DNA from: an uncultured Pseudomonadota bacterium
GTDB taxonomy: Bacteria > Pseudomonadota > Gammaproteobacteria > Burkholderiales > SG8-41
Assembly: GCA_946885605.1 (NCBI GenBank)
Contig: CAMPGR010000039.1
Coordinates: 1-26,349, forward strand
Reading direction: 5' to 3'
DNA length: 26,349 nt
Shown: in pieces, positions 15,873-23,918 of the stretch
Layout of the letters: each line of letters begins with the position of its first letter
Numbering within the stretch: position 1 is the first letter of the stretch
Position numbers and translations under genes: made by a program
The notes under the pieces: model-generated
What the model was told of the DNA's origin: nothing
What the model saw: only the letters and a program-made list of their open reading frames with translations
Databases searched by the model: none

Positions 15873-16023
15873 GGCGCCTCCTCCTTGGTTAACACGTCGC
15901 GAAAAATCTACCCGGTTCGGGAGGAATGCGCCAGTGCGCGCGCGACGGGCCCCGCGGTGGACAATCCGGCTCGGGTGGTGTTAGGTTGCACGACTCGTCC
16001 AGACCGATTCAAAGGAGGGCAGC
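15873..16023. promoter_or_regulatory. Divergent intergenic region
   Basis: 151 bases between the Bug/acyl-CoA dehydrogenase operon (-) and the catabolic run (+). AAAGGAGGG at 16010-16018 is the ribosome-binding site of the plus-strand gene. No promoter pair convinced me. Confidence 0.3.
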
Positions 16024-16755
16024 ATGCAGCGCAAGGACATCAAGATCCGCTCCCGCGACGGCGGTGAATTCGATTGTTACCGCGTGACGCCCGATGTCGC
16101 GGGCAAGGTGCCGGCCATCGTTCTCGCTTCCGCCGTGCACGGCGTGGATAGTGATATCCGCACCCTTGCCGACGAATTCGCCTCGCACGGCTACCTCGCC
16201 GCGGCGCCCGACCTCTTCTGGCGCTCGATTCCCGGCCCGCTCGTGCGCGACGACGACCGCACCAAGGTGCGCTCGCAGCCACGGCTCGAGAAGATCAAGG
16301 CCGGCGAAGCGGATATGGCCGATACGCTGAAGGAGCTGCGCAAGCATCCGCAGTTCAACGGCCGCGCCGCGGCAATCGGATTCTGCTATGGCGGCCCGTA
16401 CGCCATTCTCGGGCCGAAGCGCCTGGGCTACGACGCCGGCATTTCGTGCCACGGCACACAGATGCTGGACTACATCAAGGAACTCGAAGGCGTGACGCAG
16501 CCGGTGTGCATCATCTGGGGCGACCGCGACCACCAGGCGCCGCTTCCGGTGCTCGAAGCGTATCGCCCCGTGCCCGCGCGCATGAGGAACGTCGAAGTGC
16601 ACGTCTTTCCCGGCGTCGAGCACGGCTACATGATGCGCGGCAATCCCAAGGCGTTCAGCCAGAAGACCTGCGAGTTCTCGATGGCGCGCACGCTTTCAAT
16701 ACTGGAAGGCTTGCGCGGAGAAGGCGGGCAGGAGCCGTTGCGCAAGGCATCGTGA
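16024..16755 (+). CDS. Dienelactone-hydrolase family protein
   Basis: A 243-residue cytoplasmic alpha/beta hydrolase of the dienelactone hydrolase family, whose type member opens dienelactone to maleylacetate in chloro-aromatic breakdown. The nucleophile is Cys121 in GFCYGG, the acid is probably Asp169 in WGDRDHQAP, and the His is His200 in GVEHGY. In the type enzyme a Glu in the EIFGVN motif keeps the Cys neutral until substrate binds; here the segment reads SAVHGVD, with Ala37 at that place. The true substrate may therefore differ. AAAGGAGG precedes the ATG at ideal distance. It is the first of four plus-strand genes running to 20259 (gaps of 49, 45 and 65 bases), which look like one catabolic operon. 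Confidence 0.9.
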   Translation: MQRKDIKIRSRDGGEFDCYRVTPDVAGKVPAIVLASAVHGVDSDIRTLADEFASHGYLAAAPDLFWRSIPGPLVRDDDRTKVRSQPRLEKIKAGEADMADTLKELRKHPQFNGRAAAIGFCYGGPYAILGPKRLGYDAGISCHGTQMLDYIKELEGVTQPVCIIWGDRDHQAPLPVLEAYRPVPARMRNVEVHVFPGVEHGYMMRGNPKAFSQKTCEFSMARTLSILEGLRGEGGQEPLRKAS

Positions 16756-16804
16756 TGCGGCGCCGTCGAGTGATCGGCGGCGCTCGCCTTTCCGCTCGTG
16801 ATCC

Positions 16805-18055
16805 ATGCTGCGGATAGCCGTCGCAGGGGGATCGCTCGGCGGGCTGACGGCGGCGCTCCTCCTGCGTGATGCCGGGCACGACGTCTGCGTATTCGAGCGC
16901 TCCCCGGTGGCGCTCACCGGCTTCGGCGCCGGGATCGTCGCGCACGAGGTGAGCTTGCGCTACTTCACCGGCCGCACCACCCGGTCACCCGACACGTTTA
17001 CGGTCCCGGTCGATACCTACCGCCTCATCGACCCGAAGGGCGCGCTGCTGCACGAGGAGCGCGTTGCCTATCGCTTCGTGTCGTGGGGCACGCTGCACCG
17101 GGCGCTGCTGGAGGAATTCGGACGCGAGCGCTACGTTCACGGCGTCGCGCTGGAGCGGTTTCAGCAGGACGAGCGCGGAGTCGACGTGCGCTTCACGAGC
17201 GGCGAGCGCGCGCGCTTCGATCTGCTGGTCCTCGCGGACGGCATACAGTCCACCGGCCGCGCGCAGCTCTTTCCCGAAGTCGTGCCTGCGTATTCCGGTT
17301 ACGTCGCCTGGCGCGGCACGGTGGAAGAGCGCGCGATTCCCGCCTGGGCGCTGAAGCGTCTCGATGGAACGCTGACCTATACGCTCATCCCGAACAGTCA
17401 CATCCTCGTTTATCCGATTCCCGATGCGGAAGGACGCGTCGCGCGCGGCGAGCGCCTGTGGAATTTCGTGTGGTATCGCAACGTGGGGGAGGGTGCTGGC
17501 CTCGATGCGCTGATGACGGAGCGCGATGGCGTGCGGCACGCCGTATCTCTGCGTCCCGGGCGGGTAGAGAAACGGTATGTGACGGAGCTCAAGTCGTTTG
17601 CGCGCGCGCACCTGCCGCCGGAGATCGCGGAAGTGGTGGACGCGACCGAGTCACCCTTCCTGCAGGTCGTGATGGACGCTGCGTGCCCCCGCATGGCCGT
17701 CGGTCGCGTCTGCATTATCGGCGACGCTGCATTCGCGGCGCGTCCCCACGCCGCGGCCGGCACAGCGAAAGCGGCGGAGAATGCGTGGACACTCGCTGAA
17801 GCGCTTGCCGGTGCACGCGGCGACTGGCGCCCCGCTCTCGAAGCCTGGTCCGTGCATCAGACCCGGTTGGGTGAGTGCCTCGTCGCACGGGCGCGCCACA
17901 TCGGGAAAGGCTCGCAGTTTCGCTGTGATTGGCGCCCCGGCGATCCGATGCTGCGCTTCGGCCTCTACGAGCCGGGCGATTCGTCGATCTGGACTCGCAC
18001 GACGCGCTCGGATCCCGGCTGGTGGCTCCGCCGGATGCAGAGGCCTGGGGTATGA
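16805..18055 (+). CDS. FAD-dependent monooxygenase, 2,6-dihydroxypyridine hydroxylase-like
   Basis: A 416-residue class A flavin hydroxylase that would use NAD(P)H and O2 to hydroxylate an aromatic or heteroaromatic ring. The Rossmann motif is VAGGSLGGLTAALLLRDAG at about 6-24, with Glu31 in VFERSP as the expected ribose ligand. The DG motif is LVLADGIQSTGR, and the GD motif is CIIGDAAFAARPHAAAGTAK. The segment PNSHILVYPIPDAEG with ERLWNFVWYRNVGEG closely recalls 2,6-dihydroxypyridine 3-monooxygenase of nicotine breakdown, and the length is about right for that group. This likeness is from memory. The start at 16805 directly gives the nucleotide-binding strand. Neighbouring CoA-transferase and hydrolases support a catabolic role; the actual ring substrate is not known. 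Confidence 0.88.
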   Translation: MLRIAVAGGSLGGLTAALLLRDAGHDVCVFERSPVALTGFGAGIVAHEVSLRYFTGRTTRSPDTFTVPVDTYRLIDPKGALLHEERVAYRFVSWGTLHRALLEEFGRERYVHGVALERFQQDERGVDVRFTSGERARFDLLVLADGIQSTGRAQLFPEVVPAYSGYVAWRGTVEERAIPAWALKRLDGTLTYTLIPNSHILVYPIPDAEGRVARGERLWNFVWYRNVGEGAGLDALMTERDGVRHAVSLRPGRVEKRYVTELKSFARAHLPPEIAEVVDATESPFLQVVMDAACPRMAVGRVCIIGDAAFAARPHAAAGTAKAAENAWTLAEALAGARGDWRPALEAWSVHQTRLGECLVARARHIGKGSQFRCDWRPGDPMLRFGLYEPGDSSIWTRTTRSDPGWWLRRMQRPGV

Positions 18056-18100
18056 TCCGCATCTCCACTTTGTTCTCGCGTGCGCTGAAGGATCTGCTCC

Positions 18101-19330
18101 ATGCCCCAACCGCAGGATAACGAAATGCATCTGCCGCTTTCCGGCGTGGTCGTGCTCGATCTCACGCTCGCGCGGGCGGGGCCGACGTGCGTGCGTCATC
18201 TAGCAGACTGGGGCGCGGACGTGATCCGAATCGAGCCGCCGGAACCGGCGGGCGAAGACGTGATCGGTCGGCGTCACGGGCCCGACTTTCAGAATCTCCA
18301 CCGCAACAAGCGCATGATGCATCTCGACCTCAAGTCGGAGGACGGCTATCGCATCTTCATGCGGTTGGTGGAGCGCGCCGACGTGCTGGTCGAGAACATG
18401 CGCGCGCCGGTGAAGGACCGGCTCAAGATCAGTTGGGATCATGTGAACAGGATCAATCCGCGGCTCGTCTACGGCAGCATCAGCGGCTTCGGGCAGACCG
18501 GGCCGTATCGCGAGCGCGGCGGCGTCGATCAGATCGCGCAGGGCCTGGGCGGCCTCATGTCCGTCACGGGATTGCCGGGACAGGGACCGGTGCGGGTCGG
18601 CATTCCGATCACCGACCTGACCGCAGGAAATCTCCTTGCGATGGCGATTTCGATGGCGCTCTTCGACAGGAGCCGAACCGGCAAAGGGCGCTGGGTGCAC
18701 ACGAGCCTGCTGGAGTCGCTCATCTTCATGCTCGATTTCCAGGCCGCGCGTTATCTCGTGAAAGGCGAAGTGGCGGGACAGGCGGGGAACGATCATCCGA
18801 CGTTCACGCCGACCGGCGTCTTTCCCGCGAGCGACGGCCACATGAACATCGCGGCGAGTTCGTCCCGCTTATGGGCGCGGCTCTGCGACGCGCTCGGCAA
18901 GCCGGAATGGAAGGACAACGCCGAATGGAGCACGCAGGTCGGCCGCACCAAGCATCGTGCGGCGATCAATGCGGCGATCTCCGAGATCACGCGTCAGAAG
19001 CCCGCCGCGCACTGGGTGGAGATCTTCGAAGCGGCGGGCATTCCGGCCGGCCCGATCAATACCATAGATAAGGTCTTCGCCGACCCGCAGGTGCAGCATC
19101 TGGGCATCGCGGCGCCGGTCGAGTCGCCGCTCTTCGGCGATACGCACTTCGTCGCGTCCGCCCTGAATTTCGAGGGGCTGCCGCGCGACATCCGCTATGC
19201 GACGCCGGAAGCGGGCACGCATACCGATGAAGTGCTGGCGTGGCTCGGGTACAGCCGCGAAGAAATCGAGCGACTTGGTGCGTCGGGCGTCACGCGTCCG
19301 CTCGCGAGCCGCAAAGAAAGCGTCGCGTAG
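18101..19330 (+). CDS. CaiB/BaiF family CoA-transferase
   Basis: A 409-residue class III CoA-transferase that moves CoA between carboxylic acids without a free acyl-adenylate. Family blocks are visible in order: VVLDLTLARAGPTCVRHLAD, WGADVIRIEPP, NLHRNKRMMHLDLKSEDGY, ADVLVENMRAP, VYGSISGFGQTGPY and GIPITDLTAGNLLA. Asp172 in the last block is the expected catalytic aspartate that forms the acyl-anhydride. The C-terminal part contains AGIPAGPINTIDKVFADPQV, also standard. AAGGA at 18088-18092 lies 8 bases before the ATG at 18101; a second ATG at 18125 also has AGGA upstream. It is third in the catabolic run and would activate the acid product of the earlier steps. Donor and acceptor acids are unknown. 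Confidence 0.93.
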   Translation: MPQPQDNEMHLPLSGVVVLDLTLARAGPTCVRHLADWGADVIRIEPPEPAGEDVIGRRHGPDFQNLHRNKRMMHLDLKSEDGYRIFMRLVERADVLVENMRAPVKDRLKISWDHVNRINPRLVYGSISGFGQTGPYRERGGVDQIAQGLGGLMSVTGLPGQGPVRVGIPITDLTAGNLLAMAISMALFDRSRTGKGRWVHTSLLESLIFMLDFQAARYLVKGEVAGQAGNDHPTFTPTGVFPASDGHMNIAASSSRLWARLCDALGKPEWKDNAEWSTQVGRTKHRAAINAAISEITRQKPAAHWVEIFEAAGIPAGPINTIDKVFADPQVQHLGIAAPVESPLFGDTHFVASALNFEGLPRDIRYATPEAGTHTDEVLAWLGYSREEIERLGASGVTRPLASRKESVA

Positions 19331-19395
19331 TTCCCATACGGAATCAGTTCGTACACGTAGCACCAGGCAAGGCCACCGATGAAAGGAGACTGGAA

Positions 19396-20259
19396 ATGAC
19401 GACCGTATACAATCCCGCAGCCCAGTTCGAGATCAAGGAGTGGGACGTCGAATTTCGGCCGGTGCCCTCCCGCCTGCTGATGGCACGCGTCTATCAACCG
19501 CAGGGTCCGGGACCGTTCCCGACGCTGCTCGATCTGCACGGCGGCGCGTGGCACGACAAGGATCGCTTCGCCAACGTGCCGATGTGCCAGGCGGTGGCGA
19601 AGAGCGGCGTGCTCGTGGTCGCGATCGACATGCGCAATTCTTTCGAAGCGCCGTATCCCGGCTCGGTCCAGGACGCGCACTACGGCGTGCGCTGGCTCAA
19701 GATGAAGGCGCGCGAGTGGAAGGGCGATCCGGAGAACCTTGGCGCGCTGGGGAGCTCGAGCGGCGGTCACGTCGCGGAACTCCTCGCGATGCGCCCGCAC
19801 GATCCGCGCTACGGCGCGATTCCGCTCCCTGAAGCGCCGCACCTCGACGCAACGGTGGCGTACGTCGCGACGCGCTCGCCGATCAGCGATTGCCACGCCC
19901 GCTACGAGCACATGGTGAAGACCAACCGTCCGGAGATGGTGAAGAAGAGCAAGATGTACTTCGACCCGTGGGATTCGATCTTCGAAGGCAACCCGGCGCT
20001 CATCCTCCAGCGCGGCGAGAAAGTGACGCTGCCGCCGCTCCTTATCATGCAGGGCGAGCTCGATTCCAACGTGCCGTGGCAGATCCAGGAGAAATTCGCA
20101 CAGGCCTATCGCGCGGCGGGCGGCGAGTGCGAGCTCGAGATCTTCAAGGGCTGCGAGCACATGTGGATTTCCGAGCCCGGGCCGCAGACCGACCGTGCGC
20201 ATGAAGTGCTGAAGGCGTTCATCGCGAAGCAGTTGCGGGCGCTTCGCCGCGCCGCGTAG
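19396..20259 (+). CDS. Alpha/beta hydrolase (hormone-sensitive-lipase-like)
   Basis: A 287-residue alpha/beta hydrolase of the esterase/lipase type with an HGGAW oxyanion motif at 48-52, nucleophile elbow GSSSGG at 119-124 (Ser121), probable acid Asp223 in GELDSNVP and His255 in CEHMW. The ATG at 19396 was preferred to an upstream in-frame start at 19240 because AAGGAG lies at 19383-19388 and because the extension overlaps the CoA-transferase coding region. No signal peptide, so cytoplasmic. It ends the four-gene run and is followed by a palindromic repeat. It probably hydrolyses an ester, lactone or amide intermediate; the family is too broad to say more. Confidence 0.88.
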   Translation: MTTVYNPAAQFEIKEWDVEFRPVPSRLLMARVYQPQGPGPFPTLLDLHGGAWHDKDRFANVPMCQAVAKSGVLVVAIDMRNSFEAPYPGSVQDAHYGVRWLKMKAREWKGDPENLGALGSSSGGHVAELLAMRPHDPRYGAIPLPEAPHLDATVAYVATRSPISDCHARYEHMVKTNRPEMVKKSKMYFDPWDSIFEGNPALILQRGEKVTLPPLLIMQGELDSNVPWQIQEKFAQAYRAAGGECELEIFKGCEHMWISEPGPQTDRAHEVLKAFIAKQLRALRRAA

Positions 20260-20292
20260 CGACCGCTGCCTGGCTTATCGCCGTCTCGAAAA

Positions 20293-20375
20293 AGCCGTCA
20301 TCCCGGACAATGATCCGGGATCCAGAGAAGCGTAAGCGAGGCTTCCGGATTCCAGCCTACGCTGGAATGACGGCT
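20293..20375. repeat. Cloverleaf-like palindromic intergenic repeat
   Basis: An 83-base element closed by perfect 9-base inverted ends, AGCCGTCAT (20293-20301) and ATGACGGCT (20367-20375). Inside are three hairpins: TCCCGG/CCGGGA (20301-20306 with 20315-20320), GAAGC/GCTTC (20327-20331 with 20341-20345) and TTCCAGC/GCTGGAA (20350-20356 with 20361-20367). It lies between two convergent genes, 33 bases after one stop and 11 before the other. The CGTCAT...GGATCCAG style belongs to a widespread class of proteobacterial intergenic repeats. It could be a small non-autonomous mobile element. Confidence 0.8.
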
Positions 20376-20386
20376 AATGCGCAGGG

Positions 20387-22681
20387 TCAAGCCTTAGCCG
20401 CGGCGCGAAGCGCGTGCCAGAGCTTCGACGGCGTGAACGGCATGTCGAGGTGCTGCACGCCGCGTTGTCTCAGTGCATCGATGACCGCATTGGCGAGCAC
20501 GGGAAGTGAGGCCGTGCAGCCCGACTCGCCCATCCCTTTCACGCCGAGCGGGCTCACCTTGCTCGGCGTCGGATGCTCTTCTCCACGGATACCGGGAAGC
20601 AGTCCCGCACGCGGCATCGCGTAATCCATGAAGCTCGCGGCAAGGGGCTGGCCGCTCTCGCGCTGGTAGGCGATGTGCTCGCCGAAGATCTGCCCGGCAC
20701 CCTGCGCGACACCACCGTGGAGCTGGCCTTCGACGACGCCGTGGTGGATCACTTTCCCGCAATCATCCACCGCGCAGTAGGAAACGATAGTCGTCGCACC
20801 CGTCTCGGGATCGATTTCCACCTCGGCGATATGACAGCCGTTGGGGAAGGTCGAGCCGAACTTGCCTTCGGCTTTGACCTCAAGTGCTTTTCCCTTCGCG
20901 ATATCCGCGAACGACAGCTTACGGGTGGATTCCGGAGAGCTGAACGCGCCGTGCGCGTAGGACACCTGAGAAGGTTCGACCTTGAGTTCGAGCGCGGCGA
21001 ACGTCCTGCCCTGCTCGACGAGTTTCTGCGCGGCGAGAAAACACACGCTGCCGGCACCGACGGTCGTGCGCGAGCCGCCGGTGTGATTGCCTTCGAGCAG
21101 GCTGTCGTACTCGCATTGCACGATCTTGACCTGCTCGCGCGCAACACCTAGCGCATCGGCGACGATCATGGCGAGCGTCGTTTCATGGCTGTGGCCCTGC
21201 GCCTTCGATACGGTATGGACCGTGATGGCGCCGCTCGCATCGACCTTGATCTCGATCTCGTCCTTCGGTGCGTTGCCGGCGCCGGTGTTCTCGATCACCG
21301 TGGAGATGCCGATGCCGCGCAATTTCCCCGCCGACGCCGATGCTTCGCGGCGCCGGGCAAACCCGTTCCAGTCGGCGAGCTTCAACGCTTTCGTCAGCAT
21401 GCCGGGGAAATCGGCGATCTCGTACACGGAGCCCGTCGGCGTCCGATAGGGAAACCCATCGGGCGGTATGAAATTGCGCCGGCGCAGCTCCGCGGCATCC
21501 ATCCCGAGCTCCGCCGCCGCCTGATTCACCAGCCGTTCGACCACGTACGCGATATCCGGGCGGCCGGCGCCGCGGTACGCCGCGATCGGCGTGCAGTTGG
21601 TCAACGCCACACGATACGTCGCATACAACGCCGGAATGCGATAGACGCCCGTCATGCACGTCGTTGTATTGCGGATGTGGCCGATCGCGCCGGGCGAGAG
21701 ATACGCGCCCTTGTCGTTCACCCAGTCGAGCCGCATGGCGATAAATCTGCCGTCGCGGTCGAGAGCGAGCGCCCCGCTGATCACGTTCGAGCGCCCATGG
21801 CTGTCGGCGAGAAACCCTTCCATGCGCGTCGAAATCCATTTGACCGGGCGCGCGCACGCCTTGGCCGCGATCATGAGCGCGCAGTACTCGGGATAGGCGA
21901 GCGTGCGCTGGCCGAAGCCGCCGCCGACGTCGCGCGCCTCGAACTTGAGATGCTCTTCGGAGACGTTCGTCCACGACGAGAGCTGCTTGCGCAACGTGGT
22001 GGTGCCCTGCATGCAGGTCTTGAACGAGTAGTTGCCGCTTTTCTCGTCGTAGCTCACAAGACACGCGCGCGGCTCCATCGGGCTCGGCGCGACGCGGCTC
22101 ACCGCAACCTTGAGCCGGGTAATATGCGCGGCACCGGCAAATGCGGCCTCGACCTGTTGTGCGTTTCCCGTCTCGAACTCGAAGACGAGATTCCCCGGCA
22201 CGTCATCGTGCAGCAGCGGCGCGCCTTCAGCGAGCGCTTCTTCCGCGTCCACCACGCAAGTGAGATCGCGGTACTCGACTTCGACGAGCTCCGCCGCATC
22301 CTGCGCTTGCTCGGGCGTCTCCGCGACGACGAGCACGGTGGCCTCGCCCACAAAGCGCACTTTGCCATGTGCGAGCGCAGGACGGTCGGGCGCGCGCGCC
22401 TGCATGCCGTTGCGCCCCGGGAAGTTGAGCGAGTGCGGCGCGCGCGTGTAGCCCGCAGCAACGGCATCCGCACCGGTGAAGACGGCTTTTACGCCGGGCG
22501 CGGCGAGCGCGCGCGAGGTATCGATCGCGACGATCCGCGCGTGTGCCCGGTCGGAGCGCAGAAAACAGCCGTAAAGTTGTCCCGGCAGATTCCAGTCCGC
22601 TGCGTACTTGCCGGCGCCGGTGATGAGGCGGAAATCCTCCACCCGCTCGTTATGCCGATCATGCGAAGCGTGTGTGTCCAC
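20387..22681 (-). CDS. Molybdenum hydroxylase large subunit (xanthine dehydrogenase family)
   Basis: A 764-residue molybdopterin-binding subunit of the xanthine dehydrogenase / aldehyde oxidase family, which hydroxylates carbon next to nitrogen or oxidises aldehydes using water. The first domain begins RVEDFRLITGAGKYAADWNL; the Mo-cofactor part has GGGFGQRTLAYPEY, AYRGAGRPD and VKGMGESGCTAS with the catalytic Glu at about 719. The AYRGAGRP loop, rather than the CO-dehydrogenase AYRCSFR loop, rules out a true CoxL. The start is a GTG at 22681, with only a weak AGGG upstream. Full enzymes need a 2Fe-2S subunit and usually an FAD subunit; neither is next to it on either side. Convergent with the catabolic run, divergent from the amidohydrolase gene. 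Substrate unknown; hydroxylation of a heteroaromatic ring is plausible. Confidence 0.92.
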   Translation of the reverse strand: MDTHASHDRHNERVEDFRLITGAGKYAADWNLPGQLYGCFLRSDRAHARIVAIDTSRALAAPGVKAVFTGADAVAAGYTRAPHSLNFPGRNGMQARAPDRPALAHGKVRFVGEATVLVVAETPEQAQDAAELVEVEYRDLTCVVDAEEALAEGAPLLHDDVPGNLVFEFETGNAQQVEAAFAGAAHITRLKVAVSRVAPSPMEPRACLVSYDEKSGNYSFKTCMQGTTTLRKQLSSWTNVSEEHLKFEARDVGGGFGQRTLAYPEYCALMIAAKACARPVKWISTRMEGFLADSHGRSNVISGALALDRDGRFIAMRLDWVNDKGAYLSPGAIGHIRNTTTCMTGVYRIPALYATYRVALTNCTPIAAYRGAGRPDIAYVVERLVNQAAAELGMDAAELRRRNFIPPDGFPYRTPTGSVYEIADFPGMLTKALKLADWNGFARRREASASAGKLRGIGISTVIENTGAGNAPKDEIEIKVDASGAITVHTVSKAQGHSHETTLAMIVADALGVAREQVKIVQCEYDSLLEGNHTGGSRTTVGAGSVCFLAAQKLVEQGRTFAALELKVEPSQVSYAHGAFSSPESTRKLSFADIAKGKALEVKAEGKFGSTFPNGCHIAEVEIDPETGATTIVSYCAVDDCGKVIHHGVVEGQLHGGVAQGAGQIFGEHIAYQRESGQPLAASFMDYAMPRAGLLPGIRGEEHPTPSKVSPLGVKGMGESGCTASLPVLANAVIDALRQRGVQHLDMPFTPSKLWHALRAAAKA

Positions 22682-22746
22682 GGTTTTGTGCCCTGTGCGA
22701 TAATCTGCCGCGATCTGCAGAGTACGCGCGGCGCAGCCAAAGTTTT

Positions 22747-22767
22747 GGGGTCAGAGCCCACTGACCC
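22747..22767. repeat. Hairpin-forming intergenic repeat, copy 3
   Basis: GGGTCAG (22748-22754) and CTGACCC (22761-22767) form a perfect 7-bp stem with a 6-base loop, in the divergent region between the molybdenum hydroxylase and the amidohydrolase. It is a shorter, diverged relative of the elements at 33-55 and 4305-4335. Confidence 0.5.
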
Positions 22768-22820
22768 GACCTGCGACCAAGCGAGCGATCCGCTGTCTAC
22801 AAATCCACCAGGAGAGCAAG

Positions 22821-23885
22821 ATGCCCACTCGCACCGAGTACGTCAAGGATGCCGACATCATCTTCACCGGCTGCAGCGTGACGCAAGCCGCGCCCGGGCA
22901 ACCCGCGGCGGGCGGACAGCGCCGGCAGGTCGTCGTCGGCGGGCGGCGCGTGAAGACCATCGACGTGCACTGTCATTGCGTGATCCCGGAAACGCTCGCG
23001 ATGATGGGACTCAAGCTCGAGGAGCAGCGGGGCCCGGGCATCGGGGAAGTCGGAATGCGCCGCATCCGCGAGATGGATGAGCAGGGCATCGACATCGAGG
23101 CGATCAGCATCAATCCGTTCTGGTACAAAGCCCAGCGCGATGTCGCCGAAAAACTCATCAAGACCCAGAACGAGAAACTGACCGAGCTGTGCAACGCCCA
23201 TCCGGACCGCTTCGTCGCGTTCGCCTCGGTGGCGCTGCAATTTCCCGATCTCGCGCTCCAGCAGATCGAGTACGCCATCAAGAAGCTCGGCATGCGCGGC
23301 GTGGCAGTGGGCGCGAGCGTCGCCGGATCAGAGTTTGCCGACCCGAAGTTTCATCCGTTCTGGGCGAAAGTCGAGGAGCTGGGCATCCTCGTCTTCATCC
23401 ATCCGCAAAGCACGCCTGCGCTTGCGGAGCGCTTCAAGGGCAACGGCTGGCTCGCGAACACGATCGGCAATCCGCTCGACACGACCATCGCGCTCTCGCA
23501 TCTCATCTTCGAAGGGACGCTCGACCGCTTCCCCGGGCTCAAGATCTGCTCGGCGCACGGCGGTGGGTTTCTCCCGTCCTATGCGCCGCGCTCGGACAAC
23601 TCGCTGCGCGTCGCGCCCGACATGGACACCGGCGTCAAGTTGAAGAAGAAGCCCACCGAGTATCTGCGGCAGATGTACTACGACACACTCGTCTTCACGC
23701 CGGAAGCGCTGCGGCATCTCGCGGCGGAAGTCGGCTCGAGCCAGCTCGTGATCGGCACCGACCATCCCATCCCGTGGCAGGACAAGGCGGTGGATCACAT
23801 CCTCAACACGCCCGGGTTTACCGATGACGAGCGCAGGGCGATGCTCGGCGAAACGGCCGCGAAGCTCCTCGGCATCAAGATCTAG
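22821..23885 (+). CDS. Amidohydrolase, ACMSD-like
   Basis: A 354-residue metal-dependent hydrolase or decarboxylase of the amidohydrolase-2 group that includes 2-amino-3-carboxymuconate-semialdehyde decarboxylase and related ring-acid decarboxylases. Probable metal ligands are His50 and His52 in TIDVHCHCV, His194 in FIHPQST, and Asp314 in IGTDHPIPW, with His246 in CSAHGGG as the catalytic or extra metal His. There is an N-terminal extension of about 44 residues before the barrel (starting MPTRTEYVKDADIIFTGCSV). GGAG precedes the ATG at 22821. It is divergent from the molybdenum hydroxylase gene, with about 140 bases between starts; a shared control region and pathway are likely. The family covers both hydrolysis and non-oxidative decarboxylation, so the reaction cannot be fixed. 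Confidence 0.9.
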   Translation: MPTRTEYVKDADIIFTGCSVTQAAPGQPAAGGQRRQVVVGGRRVKTIDVHCHCVIPETLAMMGLKLEEQRGPGIGEVGMRRIREMDEQGIDIEAISINPFWYKAQRDVAEKLIKTQNEKLTELCNAHPDRFVAFASVALQFPDLALQQIEYAIKKLGMRGVAVGASVAGSEFADPKFHPFWAKVEELGILVFIHPQSTPALAERFKGNGWLANTIGNPLDTTIALSHLIFEGTLDRFPGLKICSAHGGGFLPSYAPRSDNSLRVAPDMDTGVKLKKKPTEYLRQMYYDTLVFTPEALRHLAAEVGSSQLVIGTDHPIPWQDKAVDHILNTPGFTDDERRAMLGETAAKLLGIKI

Positions 23886-23918
23886 CGGGCGGCGAGCGAA
23901 TTGGGCGCCACGCCGGCG

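Noticed and set aside
21185..23080. 631-codon open frame on the plus strand
   Set aside because: It is the mirror of the molybdenum hydroxylase gene in a high-GC sequence and runs on into the amidohydrolase in a different frame. No domain signature.
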